Origin: Thalassolituus sp034111725 | Lineage (GTDB): Bacteria; Pseudomonadota; Gammaproteobacteria; Pseudomonadales; Oceanobacteraceae | Assembly: GCF_034111725.1 (NCBI RefSeq) | Contig: NZ_JAWUWR010000012.1 | Span: 1-64,000, forward strand | DNA length: 64,000 nucleotides | Direction: 5' to 3' | Part shown: positions 52,128 through 61,067 of the stretch, one piece after another | Position numbering within the stretch: the first letter of the stretch is position 1 | How the letters are laid out: the number at the start of each line of letters is the position of its first letter | Made by a program: the position numbers and the translations under genes | The notes under the pieces: model-generated | What the model saw: the letters and a program-made list of their open reading frames with translations, nothing else | The model's database searches: none | What the model was told of the DNA's origin: nothing

Positions 52128-53021
52128 TTACTTTTCTAATAAAAACGCTAGGCAGTCGGCGGCACTTTGCTCTGGAATTTCTTCCATGGGCATATGTCCG
52201 CAATTATCGTAAATCACCGCACGAGCGTTTGGAATCTCCTTAGCAAAACGATGCGCATGGGCAACTGGAATCCATGCATCTTGCTTGCCCCACATGATCA
52301 GTGCTGGCTGAGTAATATTTTTCAGTGGGCGCGTATCGAAACCAACATTATTACGAATGTAACGCACAACACGAGCGGCTGAAGCCCGGTTTCCCGGGCG
52401 CATCATCATGTCGTAGTAGCATTCTAATTGTTCTTTTTTAATGCGATCTGGCTGGCCGTAAAGAGAGCGTACTGAACCATACAAAGCCTTGCGCGGGATC
52501 TTCATACGCGATGCTGACCATCCAGCAAAGGGCACAGCCAATGATGAGATAGTCGCAGGTGGAATAAAAAAGAAACCAGCAGCATCTAATAGTACAAACT
52601 TACTCACTTTATGCGGATAGCGTGCTGCAAAGTCCCAGGTCATCCAACCACCTAACGAATTTCCGGCTACCATGCAGGTTTCTATCCCTAGTGCATCAGT
52701 AAATTCGTTCAAAAAGTCACTGTACATGTGTTTGTACACACCTTTTGGGTGTGGGCCTGTAAGACCATAGTTTGGATTGTCTAAACAGATGACACGGAAG
52801 TGCTTGCTGAGAATGTCGCTCCAATCGTTCCAAGTATGCAGAGAAGAAAACATACCATGGAGTAAAAGCAATACAGGACCTTGGCCGACGTCACGGTAAT
52901 GAATCTTCATCCCCTGCAGCTCTAGATACTTCGAGTCGGGTAATTCGTGGCGTTGTTTGATTTCCTCTAGGGGGATCGCGAAACGCTCTTCGGATAACGA
53001 CGCCAAGGCTCGCTGGAACAT
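52128..53021 (-). CDS. Alpha/beta hydrolase (paralogue 2)
   Basis: A 297-residue hydrolase closely related to the one at 49276-50238. The nucleophile elbow is GNSLGG (Ser122), the acid lies in MWGKQDAWIP and the His in CGHMPMEEIPEQSAADCLAFL. The oxyanion region LLHGMFSSLHTW matches the paralogue. Differences cluster in the cap domain, so substrate range probably differs. GAGG precedes the ATG. It converges with phoD. Confidence 0.88.
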   Translation of the reverse strand: MFQRALASLSEERFAIPLEEIKQRHELPDSKYLELQGMKIHYRDVGQGPVLLLLHGMFSSLHTWNDWSDILSKHFRVICLDNPNYGLTGPHPKGVYKHMYSDFLNEFTDALGIETCMVAGNSLGGWMTWDFAARYPHKVSKFVLLDAAGFFFIPPATISSLAVPFAGWSASRMKIPRKALYGSVRSLYGQPDRIKKEQLECYYDMMMRPGNRASAARVVRYIRNNVGFDTRPLKNITQPALIMWGKQDAWIPVAHAHRFAKEIPNARAVIYDNCGHMPMEEIPEQSAADCLAFLLEK

Positions 53022-53213
53022 AATTCAACCTCATTTGATGATGGCGACTATTGTCTACGGATAATGCAATTAATATAAGGGATTATCATGCCGAAATTCG
53101 GTCTATTTGCGTATTTTTCACTCAATGATGGGGCGTGGAATCGAAAGTGATACAATCAAAGCCGTTTTAGTATGCAAAAGTGACATTATGTCTAGAAACT
53201 TTCCTCCCATTTT

Positions 53214-54206
53214 TTGTTTGCGGTTCGGCTTAAATTGGTAACGTTTGACTCGCTAAGCGAGCATGCATCATATCAATTGGGGTTTAGTGTTTTTGAAGCG
53301 CATGCGGGTATGGCAGCCATTGATTATATAGCGCCACATTTTCCGCGGCTGAATCTAGACGAATTAGCTCAATTCTTTGCCGACGAAAGAGTTTGGCTTA
53401 AGGTTAGCGAAGATAATCATGCTGAGACTAAGCAGGTATTAATATCGGCTCAGTATGTATTGCAGACTCACGATTGTCTTTATGTTGAAATTCCAAATCA
53501 TAGCGAAGATCCCGTTAACACTCAGTGGACGACTGTATGGGAAAATCACGAATTACTAGCGATATACAAGCCACCGCTGTTGCCGGTTAGTCGCACGACG
53601 CGAAATTTATACGGTACTTTGATTTCTCTTGTTCGTCGCCATAGTCCGTGGACGCAAGCACAGTTATTACATCGCTTAGATACAGAAACATCAGGTCTTA
53701 TTTTATTGGCGAAAAATTCTTACGCTGATAAAAAATGGAAGAAAAAGTTTGAGCGTCTAATGCAAGGTAAAATTTATCATGCTTGGGTGTTTGGCAAACC
53801 GGATTGGCAAGAAATGACATTGGAATGCGACATCTCCGAGCGCGAAGGCAGTGCTATTCGTAGTCGTATGTACGTCGTTGAAGACGATGTTAGCGATTAT
53901 AAAAACCCGAAACTTAGTAAAACCCATTTTCAAGTAATTCGTAATGAAGATGATAGGTCGCTCATTGAATGTCGATTATTTACCGGTAAAAAACATCAAA
54001 TTCGTACGCATTTAGCTTATCTTGGGTATCCCATTGTTGGCGATAAGATTTATGCATTTGATGGTCTTTATTATTTAAAACGCTTTCAAGGCCCGTTAAC
54101 CGCAGAAGACTTTCGAATGTTAGGCAGCGAGCATCATTTGCTGCAAGCAGTACGTTTAGAGTTATGTATCGAAAAAGACAGCATTCAGACCATTGAGTTG
54201 AAGTAA
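53214..54206 (+). CDS. RluA-family pseudouridine synthase
   Basis: Isomerises uridine to pseudouridine in rRNA or tRNA. The catalytic Asp lies in LLHRLDTETSGLILLAKN (D156 if translation begins at 53214), followed by YHAWVFGKPD and the RNA-contact strand KKHQIRTHLAYLGYPIVGD, all typical. The start is uncertain: the only start codons in this frame are TTGs (53214, 53235), without a ribosome site. An ATG at 53188 in another frame reads MSRNFPPIFC and meets a stop after 17 codons, so a frameshift near the 5' end is possible. It converges with the next gene at six bases. Confidence 0.85.
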   Translation: MFAVRLKLVTFDSLSEHASYQLGFSVFEAHAGMAAIDYIAPHFPRLNLDELAQFFADERVWLKVSEDNHAETKQVLISAQYVLQTHDCLYVEIPNHSEDPVNTQWTTVWENHELLAIYKPPLLPVSRTTRNLYGTLISLVRRHSPWTQAQLLHRLDTETSGLILLAKNSYADKKWKKKFERLMQGKIYHAWVFGKPDWQEMTLECDISEREGSAIRSRMYVVEDDVSDYKNPKLSKTHFQVIRNEDDRSLIECRLFTGKKHQIRTHLAYLGYPIVGDKIYAFDGLYYLKRFQGPLTAEDFRMLGSEHHLLQAVRLELCIEKDSIQTIELK

Positions 54207-54212
54207 TAGATA

Positions 54213-55226
54213 TTACTTGTCGGTGGGGATCACTGCTTCTTTAGTGGTATTTTCCAGACTTGAATTTAAGCGCACGATTTCATTTTTGGTATATGTTGTT
54301 CTCGCAATGCTCTCGCCATTTGCCGCTTTTTTCATATTTCGATAGGTTTCTCGACCCATTTCGAAGAAGTCGATACTCACGAAGGCGTGTACTAAATGGT
54401 CTTTTAATAATGCTTTATAGCTCGGCAATATTTTGCCGACACCAATAATGATAATCTTTTTATGCGTCTTTAGTTCGTTGTTATAGATTTCTACCGTATC
54501 CCGGAAGGTGTCGATATCATTCATTGGCCAAGCGCCTACGGAGAGAAATACATCAGAACCAATACCATTAAAGGTATTGCTGAGTTGCGTCATGGTACGT
54601 TCAACATTATCGCCAGAGTTCCATGGGCAACGTTCAGGCTCGTACCAACCACCTTCACCTTGTAAACGTTGACCATCCAAGAAGCTTTTTTGACCGCTTA
54701 GAGTGCGCCGTACGGCTAAGATTCGTTCGGCAAGATTGGGGTCATGGTTTACCGTCATTAAACAGATGCAACCGCCGTTAGGCTTGAGTTCTTGTGCCAT
54801 CAGGGCGAGTTCTTGTCCGAAAGTCACGTTATCGGCACCGACATAGCCACGGCTAAGTACTTTATCGACACCACTGAACGGTGAATCAAACGTTAAAATA
54901 GGAATGCGTGCCTGACTAATGGCTTGTGCGATAAATTCAGACTTAGTTACAGAAATCGCAATGGCATCGTATTGGCGAGAGGCGAGTGCTGTCTCGATTG
55001 CATTGTATTGCAAGTGGGCATTGGAATCTCCGTGTCCTCCTAGTAAAACGCAAGTATCGGCATTTAATGCGGCGGCTTCTTGGCATCCCTGAGCGGCATC
55101 GATGAAGTTTTGATCATCAATACTTTTACCGACTAGAGCGAAATTCATACCTTCAGCGGCTACTATTGAATTCATTAGTAGCCCTACGCAAAGCTGCAGT
55201 GCGGTACCGGTGATCCTAGATAACAT
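54213..55226 (-). CDS. Periplasmic sugar-binding-like protein
   Basis: A 337-residue exported protein with a signal peptide (about 1-24) and the type I periplasmic-binding fold: FALVGKSIDDQNFIDAAQG, YDAIAISVTKSEFIAQAIS, ARIPILTFDSPF, YVGADNVTFG and KKIIIIGVG. This is the PF13407 group, which includes ribose-binding protein and the AI-2 receptor LuxP. No ABC permease or ATPase is nearby, so it may serve as a sensor partner or use a distant transporter. Conserved Cys pairs may form disulfides. Confidence 0.8.
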   Translation of the reverse strand: MLSRITGTALQLCVGLLMNSIVAAEGMNFALVGKSIDDQNFIDAAQGCQEAAALNADTCVLLGGHGDSNAHLQYNAIETALASRQYDAIAISVTKSEFIAQAISQARIPILTFDSPFSGVDKVLSRGYVGADNVTFGQELALMAQELKPNGGCICLMTVNHDPNLAERILAVRRTLSGQKSFLDGQRLQGEGGWYEPERCPWNSGDNVERTMTQLSNTFNGIGSDVFLSVGAWPMNDIDTFRDTVEIYNNELKTHKKIIIIGVGKILPSYKALLKDHLVHAFVSIDFFEMGRETYRNMKKAANGESIARTTYTKNEIVRLNSSLENTTKEAVIPTDK

Positions 55227-55366
55227 TGGAAATTCTATGCCTGTACTAAATCAAAGCGATTTATAGGTTAGCAGTCGTGGAATTGCATTGCTAGATAAAT
55301 GAAAACCGCTCTCAAATACAGTATTTTAAGCTTAGTCTAAGTACGCCACTATTGAGCGGATATTTG

Positions 55367-55405
55367 GAGTATAAAAAACCGAGTTATTCTCGGCTTTTTA
55401 TACTC
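55367..55405 (-). terminator. Long-stem terminator of the TSP3-repeat gene
   Basis: GAGTATAAAAA..CCGAG pairs with CTCGG..TTTTTATACTC around TTATT; the minus-strand side carries the T run. Confidence 0.85.
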
Positions 55406-55424
55406 TAGGAAGACGATGAGGTAC

Positions 55425-58019
55425 CTATATTGGTTGGAATCGTCTGGCGTAAAAATAGCGCTGTCGGAAGACGACGCTTATACAAGCGATGAGTAGCCAG
55501 AATGGCGATAGGCTGCCACCGCCTCCAGAGCTACTTTTGCGTTCTACTGTCTGTTCGGTTACTGGCTCTGGAATTTCTGGTGTTTGGCTGCTTTCAGTGA
55601 TGTCTGCTGCAATCTGTTTGATATCGACACGGTCATCAGTATTAGTACTTATTATATGCAGTGATTCCATACCGTAACGACCTATGCCCTCTAGAAAGCG
55701 AGAATTTCTTTCGCCGTCGAACAAGGTGATGTAATTAACTTGCTGGCCATTAAACTCCATCACGCCTTTGTCGAGCATTATGATTAAGTTGTGTTCTGTA
55801 TAGTCTCGGGGGCTTTCTGATCTCGAAAAATGATATTGTGCTGTGGTTTCAGAATAAAAGCTTTCGCCTTCCCGCATTTCAAAAGGTAAATATTTTAATC
55901 CATCAGGATAGGTAATTTCGCCATCATACCCGCGTTGGGTGATATAAATACCGTCTTCACGAATTTCGTAAACTCTTTCGTATAAACCGATTAAACCTAC
56001 TGCATCGTCGTGAAATTGATTATTTTCTAGCGCTTCAATATTGCCAGTGAAAATATCATGTAGAGACGGAGTGCCACTGTGATCAGAAAAAGCCTCATAG
56101 GTGTATTCGATATTTCCAAGGGGAAAATACTGGGTAATATCGATCGTTTCAAACTCGTTATAAACGAAAGGATCGGTGCCGATATTCCATTCATACACAT
56201 CGACCGCACCGTCGCTGTCAGAATCTCCATAGAAATTTTCGCGGTAGCGTGGATCTCTTGATTCTATCGTCGCTTCGAGGGCGTCAGACAAGCCATCTTG
56301 GTCATCGTCGGTATCGCAGGCATCGCCCCAGCTATCTATAAAAAGTAAGCTGCTGTCTTCATAGTTTTCTTGATAAGGGTTGTAGACCAGGGGGCAGTTA
56401 TCATCAATGTCGGCGACACCATCACTGTCGGTATCAGCATCGCCGTAATCACAGAGATCACCGAGGCCGTCACCGTCGGAATCGGTTTGATCTTCCTCGT
56501 ATTGGTATGGGCAGTTATCTAATTGGTTAACAATACCGTCGTTGTCGGCATCTTGTCCGAAGGCAATGGCATCGACATTGAGTGATGCGTAAGTGTCCGA
56601 GTACCAGCTAAATTCAGCAGTAAATACAATGGTAACTAGGTGAGGGCCACTGGTTAAAGATCTATATCCTAACCTGTTAACGTTCTCGCTCCCATCAATT
56701 ATTACGCTGACGGTTATTGCTTCAGCCGCATAAGGGTTGCTATCTTCTAAAAAAACTATATTTAATAGGCCAGCAGACGCGTTATTAAGCGCAACAGTAA
56801 ATTGGCTTGTGATAGTTTCGTCAATATTTTCGTATGGGTTGTGGGCATTGATGACGCTTCGGATCATTAGGGTTCGATAGCTCTTGGTGCCAACGTCACC
56901 GGTATCGTCAAGCGCCCACAATTGACTCGGCGTCGCCAACACCCGGTCTGATCTGCCACTGCTAAAATCAATGACAAGGTCATCGGTGGTCGCAGGAATT
57001 GATTCTGAATCGGTTGGTGATGAGCCTAGTAATACTTCAATAAGATTATTGTAGCCGTCGCCGTCAAAATCTTCGGTCGCATCCGTCGGCGTTTTCGGAT
57101 CGGTATTTAATGTGGCTTCCAAATCGTCGGAAATACCATCATCGTCGTCATCGTCATCACAGACATCACCAAAACTATCATTATCTGAATTTAACTGATC
57201 GGTGTTACTTATTAAGGTGCAGTTATCTTCAGTTTCTATAATGCCGTCGTTGTCGGTATCGGCCGCAAAGATTATGTCTTTGAATTGAAGAACCTGATCG
57301 CTCGAGGTGGGTATTTCATGTGCAATCGTTATCAGGGTTGGACCGGCAGTAATTTTCATGGTGAGATCGGCTGTATAATCAGCTTGTGTTTCACCATAAA
57401 TTTCATTGCCTTGTTTTACACCATTGATATAAACATCGGGAAGTACTACCCCGTCACTACTATAAAAAGATATTTTTACAATGCCGTCGATCGCTGGGTT
57501 CAATGGAATATCCAGAGTTGCAATAATATTTTCGGTGTAACCTCTACCAAGTTCTATGGCCCAATCTTGATAGTTCCATGCGTAATATGGCGCGAAGTGA
57601 ATTTGGCTTATATCAGTGAAATCTTTTTCGAAAAATGTGACCGATTCGGGAATGGAGTTAATATCATCTGCTGCGGAACCCAAGAGTATTTCAATCAGGT
57701 TGTTGTAACCGTCACCATCAAAATCATCTGAGAGTACGTCGGGATTCGTTGGGTCACTGCCGAATAGATCTTCAAGTACGTCAGACACCCCATCGTCGTC
57801 GTCGTCATCGTCACAGGCATCACCTAGGAACTCATCGTCGAAATCGGAGTTTGTTTGATCTGGGTTTGCTATCTCTGGGCAGTTATCATCGATATCTGCA
57901 ATGCCATCGCCATCAAAGTCGGTAATTGCCATTGAATAAGGCGCAACAGTGATCAGAGCAGTGGCTAATGCCGTGAGAATACCGGTTTTTAGAAGGGGTG
58001 AAAGAATGCGAGTCGGCAT
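55425..58019 (-). CDS. Thrombospondin type-3 repeat surface protein with GlyGly-CTERM tail
   Basis: An 864-residue exported protein. After the signal peptide (about 1-31), calcium-binding DxDxDG repeats of the thrombospondin type-3 kind occur in at least three clusters (about 33-115, 254-335, 487-610). Signatures are DNCP and runs of Asp such as CDDDDDDDGVSD. Between them are two beta-rich carbohydrate-binding-like domains containing ITIAHEIP and VTIVFTAEF. The end has SSSGGGGSLSPFWLLIACISVVF followed by RQRYFYARR, a convincing GlyGly-CTERM signal. Calcium-stiffened cell-surface attachment or polysaccharide binding is inferred. Confidence 0.85.
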   Translation of the reverse strand: MPTRILSPLLKTGILTALATALITVAPYSMAITDFDGDGIADIDDNCPEIANPDQTNSDFDDEFLGDACDDDDDDDGVSDVLEDLFGSDPTNPDVLSDDFDGDGYNNLIEILLGSAADDINSIPESVTFFEKDFTDISQIHFAPYYAWNYQDWAIELGRGYTENIIATLDIPLNPAIDGIVKISFYSSDGVVLPDVYINGVKQGNEIYGETQADYTADLTMKITAGPTLITIAHEIPTSSDQVLQFKDIIFAADTDNDGIIETEDNCTLISNTDQLNSDNDSFGDVCDDDDDDDGISDDLEATLNTDPKTPTDATEDFDGDGYNNLIEVLLGSSPTDSESIPATTDDLVIDFSSGRSDRVLATPSQLWALDDTGDVGTKSYRTLMIRSVINAHNPYENIDETITSQFTVALNNASAGLLNIVFLEDSNPYAAEAITVSVIIDGSENVNRLGYRSLTSGPHLVTIVFTAEFSWYSDTYASLNVDAIAFGQDADNDGIVNQLDNCPYQYEEDQTDSDGDGLGDLCDYGDADTDSDGVADIDDNCPLVYNPYQENYEDSSLLFIDSWGDACDTDDDQDGLSDALEATIESRDPRYRENFYGDSDSDGAVDVYEWNIGTDPFVYNEFETIDITQYFPLGNIEYTYEAFSDHSGTPSLHDIFTGNIEALENNQFHDDAVGLIGLYERVYEIREDGIYITQRGYDGEITYPDGLKYLPFEMREGESFYSETTAQYHFSRSESPRDYTEHNLIIMLDKGVMEFNGQQVNYITLFDGERNSRFLEGIGRYGMESLHIISTNTDDRVDIKQIAADITESSQTPEIPEPVTEQTVERKSSSGGGGSLSPFWLLIACISVVFRQRYFYARRFQPI

Positions 58020-58117
58020 TTAGCAACGTTCCTTGTTTATGTACTGGCCCTATCGTGCAGGAGTCATGGGTGCACAACCGTGCTGGCCTTATTGGTCTAA
58101 GAAGCAGTATACAGGAA

Positions 58118-58148
58118 TAAAAAAACCGGGCACTAGGCCCGGTTTTTT
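58118..58148 (-). terminator. Rho-independent terminator of tkt
   Basis: AAAAACCGGGC, loop ACTAG, GCCCGGTTTTTT. It faces the leftward tkt gene, with runs of A/T on both sides. Confidence 0.85.
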
Positions 58149-58165
58149 CTGCGCTGTCTCTTGTA

Positions 58166-60154
58166 TCAGAGCAGGCCGCTAACCGCTTCAACTACCGCTT
58201 CGGTGGTGATGTTGAAGTGTTTCATCAGGTCGCCTGCTGGTGCAGATTCACCGAAGGTTTCCATACCAATCACAGCGCCGTTTAGACCGACGAACTTGTA
58301 CCAGTAATCTTTGTGCAGTGCTTCAACCGCAACGCGTGCGCTGACCGCCGCCGGTAATACGGCTTCGCGGTAGGCCGCGTCTTGCGCAGAGAAGAGTTCT
58401 GCACATGGCATTGAAACCACACGGATATTTTTACCGGTGAGTTTCTCGGCAGCTTCCACCGCCAACTGCACTTCGGAGCCAGTCGCCATGATGATAGCGT
58501 CTGGTGTGCCCGCGCAATCTTTCAGGATGTAGCCACCTTTGGTGATGTCGGCAACTTGCTGTGCATCACGAGTTTGGTGCGCTAGGTTCTGACGCGAGAA
58601 GATGAGGGCGCTTGGGCCATCCGTGCGTTCGATCGCTGCTTTCCAAGACACTGCGGATTCAACGGTGTCGCATGGACGCCAAGTTTGCAGGTTAGGGGTG
58701 TAACGTAAGCTAGCGACTTGTTCTACTGGCTGGTGAGTCGGGCCGTCTTCGCCTAAGCCAATTGAATCGTGGGTATAAACGAAGATAACGCGTTGCTTCA
58801 TAAGTGACGCCATGCGCACGGCGTTACGTGCATATTCCATAAACATCAGGAAGGTTGCGCCATAAGGAACAAAGCCACGGTGCAGAGCAATACCATTCAT
58901 CATGGCACTCATAGCGAACTCACGCACACCGTAGAATATGTAGTTACCTGCAGCATCGTTGGCACTTACGCCTTCACAACCTTTCCATAAGGTCAGGTTT
59001 GAGCCAGCCAAATCGGCTGAGCCGCCTAAAAATTCTGGAAGCAGTGGACCGAAAGCATTCAAGGTATTTTGCGATGCTTTACGGCTAGCAATGACTTCGC
59101 CTTTGGCTTGGCATTCTTCGATATAGGCTTGCGCTTTGGCAGAGAAATCCGCTGGCAATTCGCTGTTAGCACGGCGCTTAAATTCAGCCGCTAATTCTGG
59201 ATAAGCTTTGGCATAGGCATCAAACTTAGCATTCCAAGTTTGTTCAGCTTTAGCGCCTTTTTCTTTTGCGCTCCAGCCTGCGTGCACGTTTTCTGGAATT
59301 TCAAATGGGCCGTATTTCCAACCTAAACGTTCGCGTGTTAGAGCAATTTCATCGTCGCCTAGTGGTGCACCGTGGCAATCTTCTTTGCCTTCTTTATTCG
59401 GTGAGCCAAAACCGATAATGGTTTTACAGCAAATCAAGGTTGGTTGATCGCTGTTAGCGCGAGCCGTTTCAATGGCTTGCTTTATTTCATCAGAATCATG
59501 GCCGTTAACGCGCGGGATTACTTGCCAGCCGTAAGCTTCAAAACGCTTAACGGTATCGTCGGTAAACCAACCTTCAACTTCGCCATCAATTGAGATGCCG
59601 TTGTCGTCATAGAACGCGATTAATTTGCCTAGCCCTAACGTACCGGCCAGTGAGCACGCTTCGTGTGAGATACCTTCCATCATGCAGCCGTCACCCATAA
59701 AGACATAGGTGTTGTGATCAACGACGTCATGACCTTCGCGGTTGAACTGTGCCGCCAATACTTTTTCAGCCAGTGCCATACCAACACCGTTGGCAATGCC
59801 TTGGCCTAGAGGACCGGTAGTGGTCTCGATACCTGGTGCGTAGCCGTATTCTGGGTGACCCGGTGTTTTAGAGTGCAGCTGACGGAAGTTTTTCAGGTCG
59901 TCGATGCTGAGATCGTAACCGCTTAAGTGAAGCAGTGAGTAAATCAGCATTGAGCCGTGGCCGTTAGATAGAATAAAACGGTCGCGATCAGCCCATTCTG
60001 GATTTTCAGGGTTGTGCTGGAGGTAGTCGTTCCATAGCACTTCGGCGATGTCGGCCATGCCCATTGGGGCACCAGGGTGGCCAGATTTAGCCTTCTGTAC
60101 AGCGTCCATGCTAAGTGCGCGGATGGCGTTAGCCAGTTCGGTACGGGTAGTCAT
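58166..60154 (-). CDS. tkt: Transketolase
   Basis: A thiamine-diphosphate enzyme of the pentose-phosphate pathway that moves two-carbon units between sugars. The 662-residue length is normal. Motifs include SGHPGAPMGMADIAEVLW, the ThDP-binding GDGCMMEGISHEA with the DDNGISIDG segment, and the GLGEDGPTHQPVEQVASLR loop with catalytic His residues. The start follows AGGAG. It has its own terminator and runs leftward. No gapdh or pgk gene follows in this window, unlike many gammaproteobacteria. Confidence 0.97.
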   Translation of the reverse strand: MTTRTELANAIRALSMDAVQKAKSGHPGAPMGMADIAEVLWNDYLQHNPENPEWADRDRFILSNGHGSMLIYSLLHLSGYDLSIDDLKNFRQLHSKTPGHPEYGYAPGIETTTGPLGQGIANGVGMALAEKVLAAQFNREGHDVVDHNTYVFMGDGCMMEGISHEACSLAGTLGLGKLIAFYDDNGISIDGEVEGWFTDDTVKRFEAYGWQVIPRVNGHDSDEIKQAIETARANSDQPTLICCKTIIGFGSPNKEGKEDCHGAPLGDDEIALTRERLGWKYGPFEIPENVHAGWSAKEKGAKAEQTWNAKFDAYAKAYPELAAEFKRRANSELPADFSAKAQAYIEECQAKGEVIASRKASQNTLNAFGPLLPEFLGGSADLAGSNLTLWKGCEGVSANDAAGNYIFYGVREFAMSAMMNGIALHRGFVPYGATFLMFMEYARNAVRMASLMKQRVIFVYTHDSIGLGEDGPTHQPVEQVASLRYTPNLQTWRPCDTVESAVSWKAAIERTDGPSALIFSRQNLAHQTRDAQQVADITKGGYILKDCAGTPDAIIMATGSEVQLAVEAAEKLTGKNIRVVSMPCAELFSAQDAAYREAVLPAAVSARVAVEALHKDYWYKFVGLNGAVIGMETFGESAPAGDLMKHFNITTEAVVEAVSGLL

Positions 60155-60310
60155 GTAACGACTCCTAGATCACAGTTGAAATGCGGCTTTAGACTAGCGG
60201 TGGTTTGTGACAACCGCTAGACAGAAAATTTGGGCGGCATTGTCTCGCAGATTGTCAGTAACGGCAACGCCGAAGGGAGGGATTGTCTGAGTAATCGCTA
60301 ATCGTCTGTA

Positions 60311-61033
60311 TTAGCGATTCATCTCATAGACACACATATTCACCGCAGTTGCTAAATTCAGCGACTCAATATCGCCGCAACCTTTAATGGTAAATGGATG
60401 TGGGCTGAGTTCTTCTAGCTGTTCGCGTGGAATGCCACGGGCTTCATTGCCGAAAACATAGCATTCACAGGCATGGAAGGATGGGTGGCTTAGCGCCTCG
60501 CCTTGCATGTCTAGGCAGGCAATATTCTTATAGCGGTGGGGTAAGCTATCGAGTTCGACCTCTTGTTCAATCGCGACATGGAAGATAGCGCCCATGCTGG
60601 CGCGCACGACTTTGGGGTTGTAAGGGTCGACGCTATTGCTGCTGAGCAATAACCGCAAACCACCAAACCAACCTAAGGTGCGAATAATGGTTCCTAAATT
60701 GCCGGGATCTTGAATCTCGTGCAAATAAACGGCTTTGCTAAGGTGGGCGTCATCATTTGACGGGGTCAATAATGGCACCACGGCAATAATGCCTTGAGGT
60801 GACTTGGTATCCGAGATTTGCGTCATCTGGCGTTCGCTAATGACCGTGGTTTTGAAGTCGCTGTGCCAATCGGCATATTGCTCCGTCACCAATAACTCAC
60901 TGAGCCCAAGTTGCGGCTGCGACTTGGCCGCCCGCTGTAATTCGAGAATTAAATGCTCACCTTCTACTAAAAAATGGCCGAACTGGGTGCGGTATTTTTT
61001 TTGGTGTAGTTTTTTAATATCGTCGAGTTTCAT
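60311..61033 (-). CDS. SpoU-family RNA 2'-O-methyltransferase
   Basis: A 240-residue TrmH/SpoU methyltransferase. An N-terminal substrate-binding domain (RTQFGHFLVEGEHLILEL) is followed by the knotted SPOUT domain: LHEIQDPGNLGTIIRTLGWFG, VFGNEARGIP and IESLNLATAVNMCVYE. The RNA site it modifies is not apparent. It follows the COG2509 flavoprotein gene by 34 bases, with a strong GAGGTGAT site, and is probably cotranscribed with it. It is distinct from RlmB at 16043-16792. Confidence 0.9.
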   Translation of the reverse strand: MKLDDIKKLHQKKYRTQFGHFLVEGEHLILELQRAAKSQPQLGLSELLVTEQYADWHSDFKTTVISERQMTQISDTKSPQGIIAVVPLLTPSNDDAHLSKAVYLHEIQDPGNLGTIIRTLGWFGGLRLLLSSNSVDPYNPKVVRASMGAIFHVAIEQEVELDSLPHRYKNIACLDMQGEALSHPSFHACECYVFGNEARGIPREQLEELSPHPFTIKGCGDIESLNLATAVNMCVYEMNR

Positions 61034-61067
61034 GGCATCACCTCTGTCCGTAATAGAGACCTATTGC

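Noticed and set aside
57285..57731. 148-codon plus-strand frame inside the TSP3-repeat gene
   Set aside because: Lies antisense to a long coding sequence with clear repeats; product has no family motifs or ribosome site.
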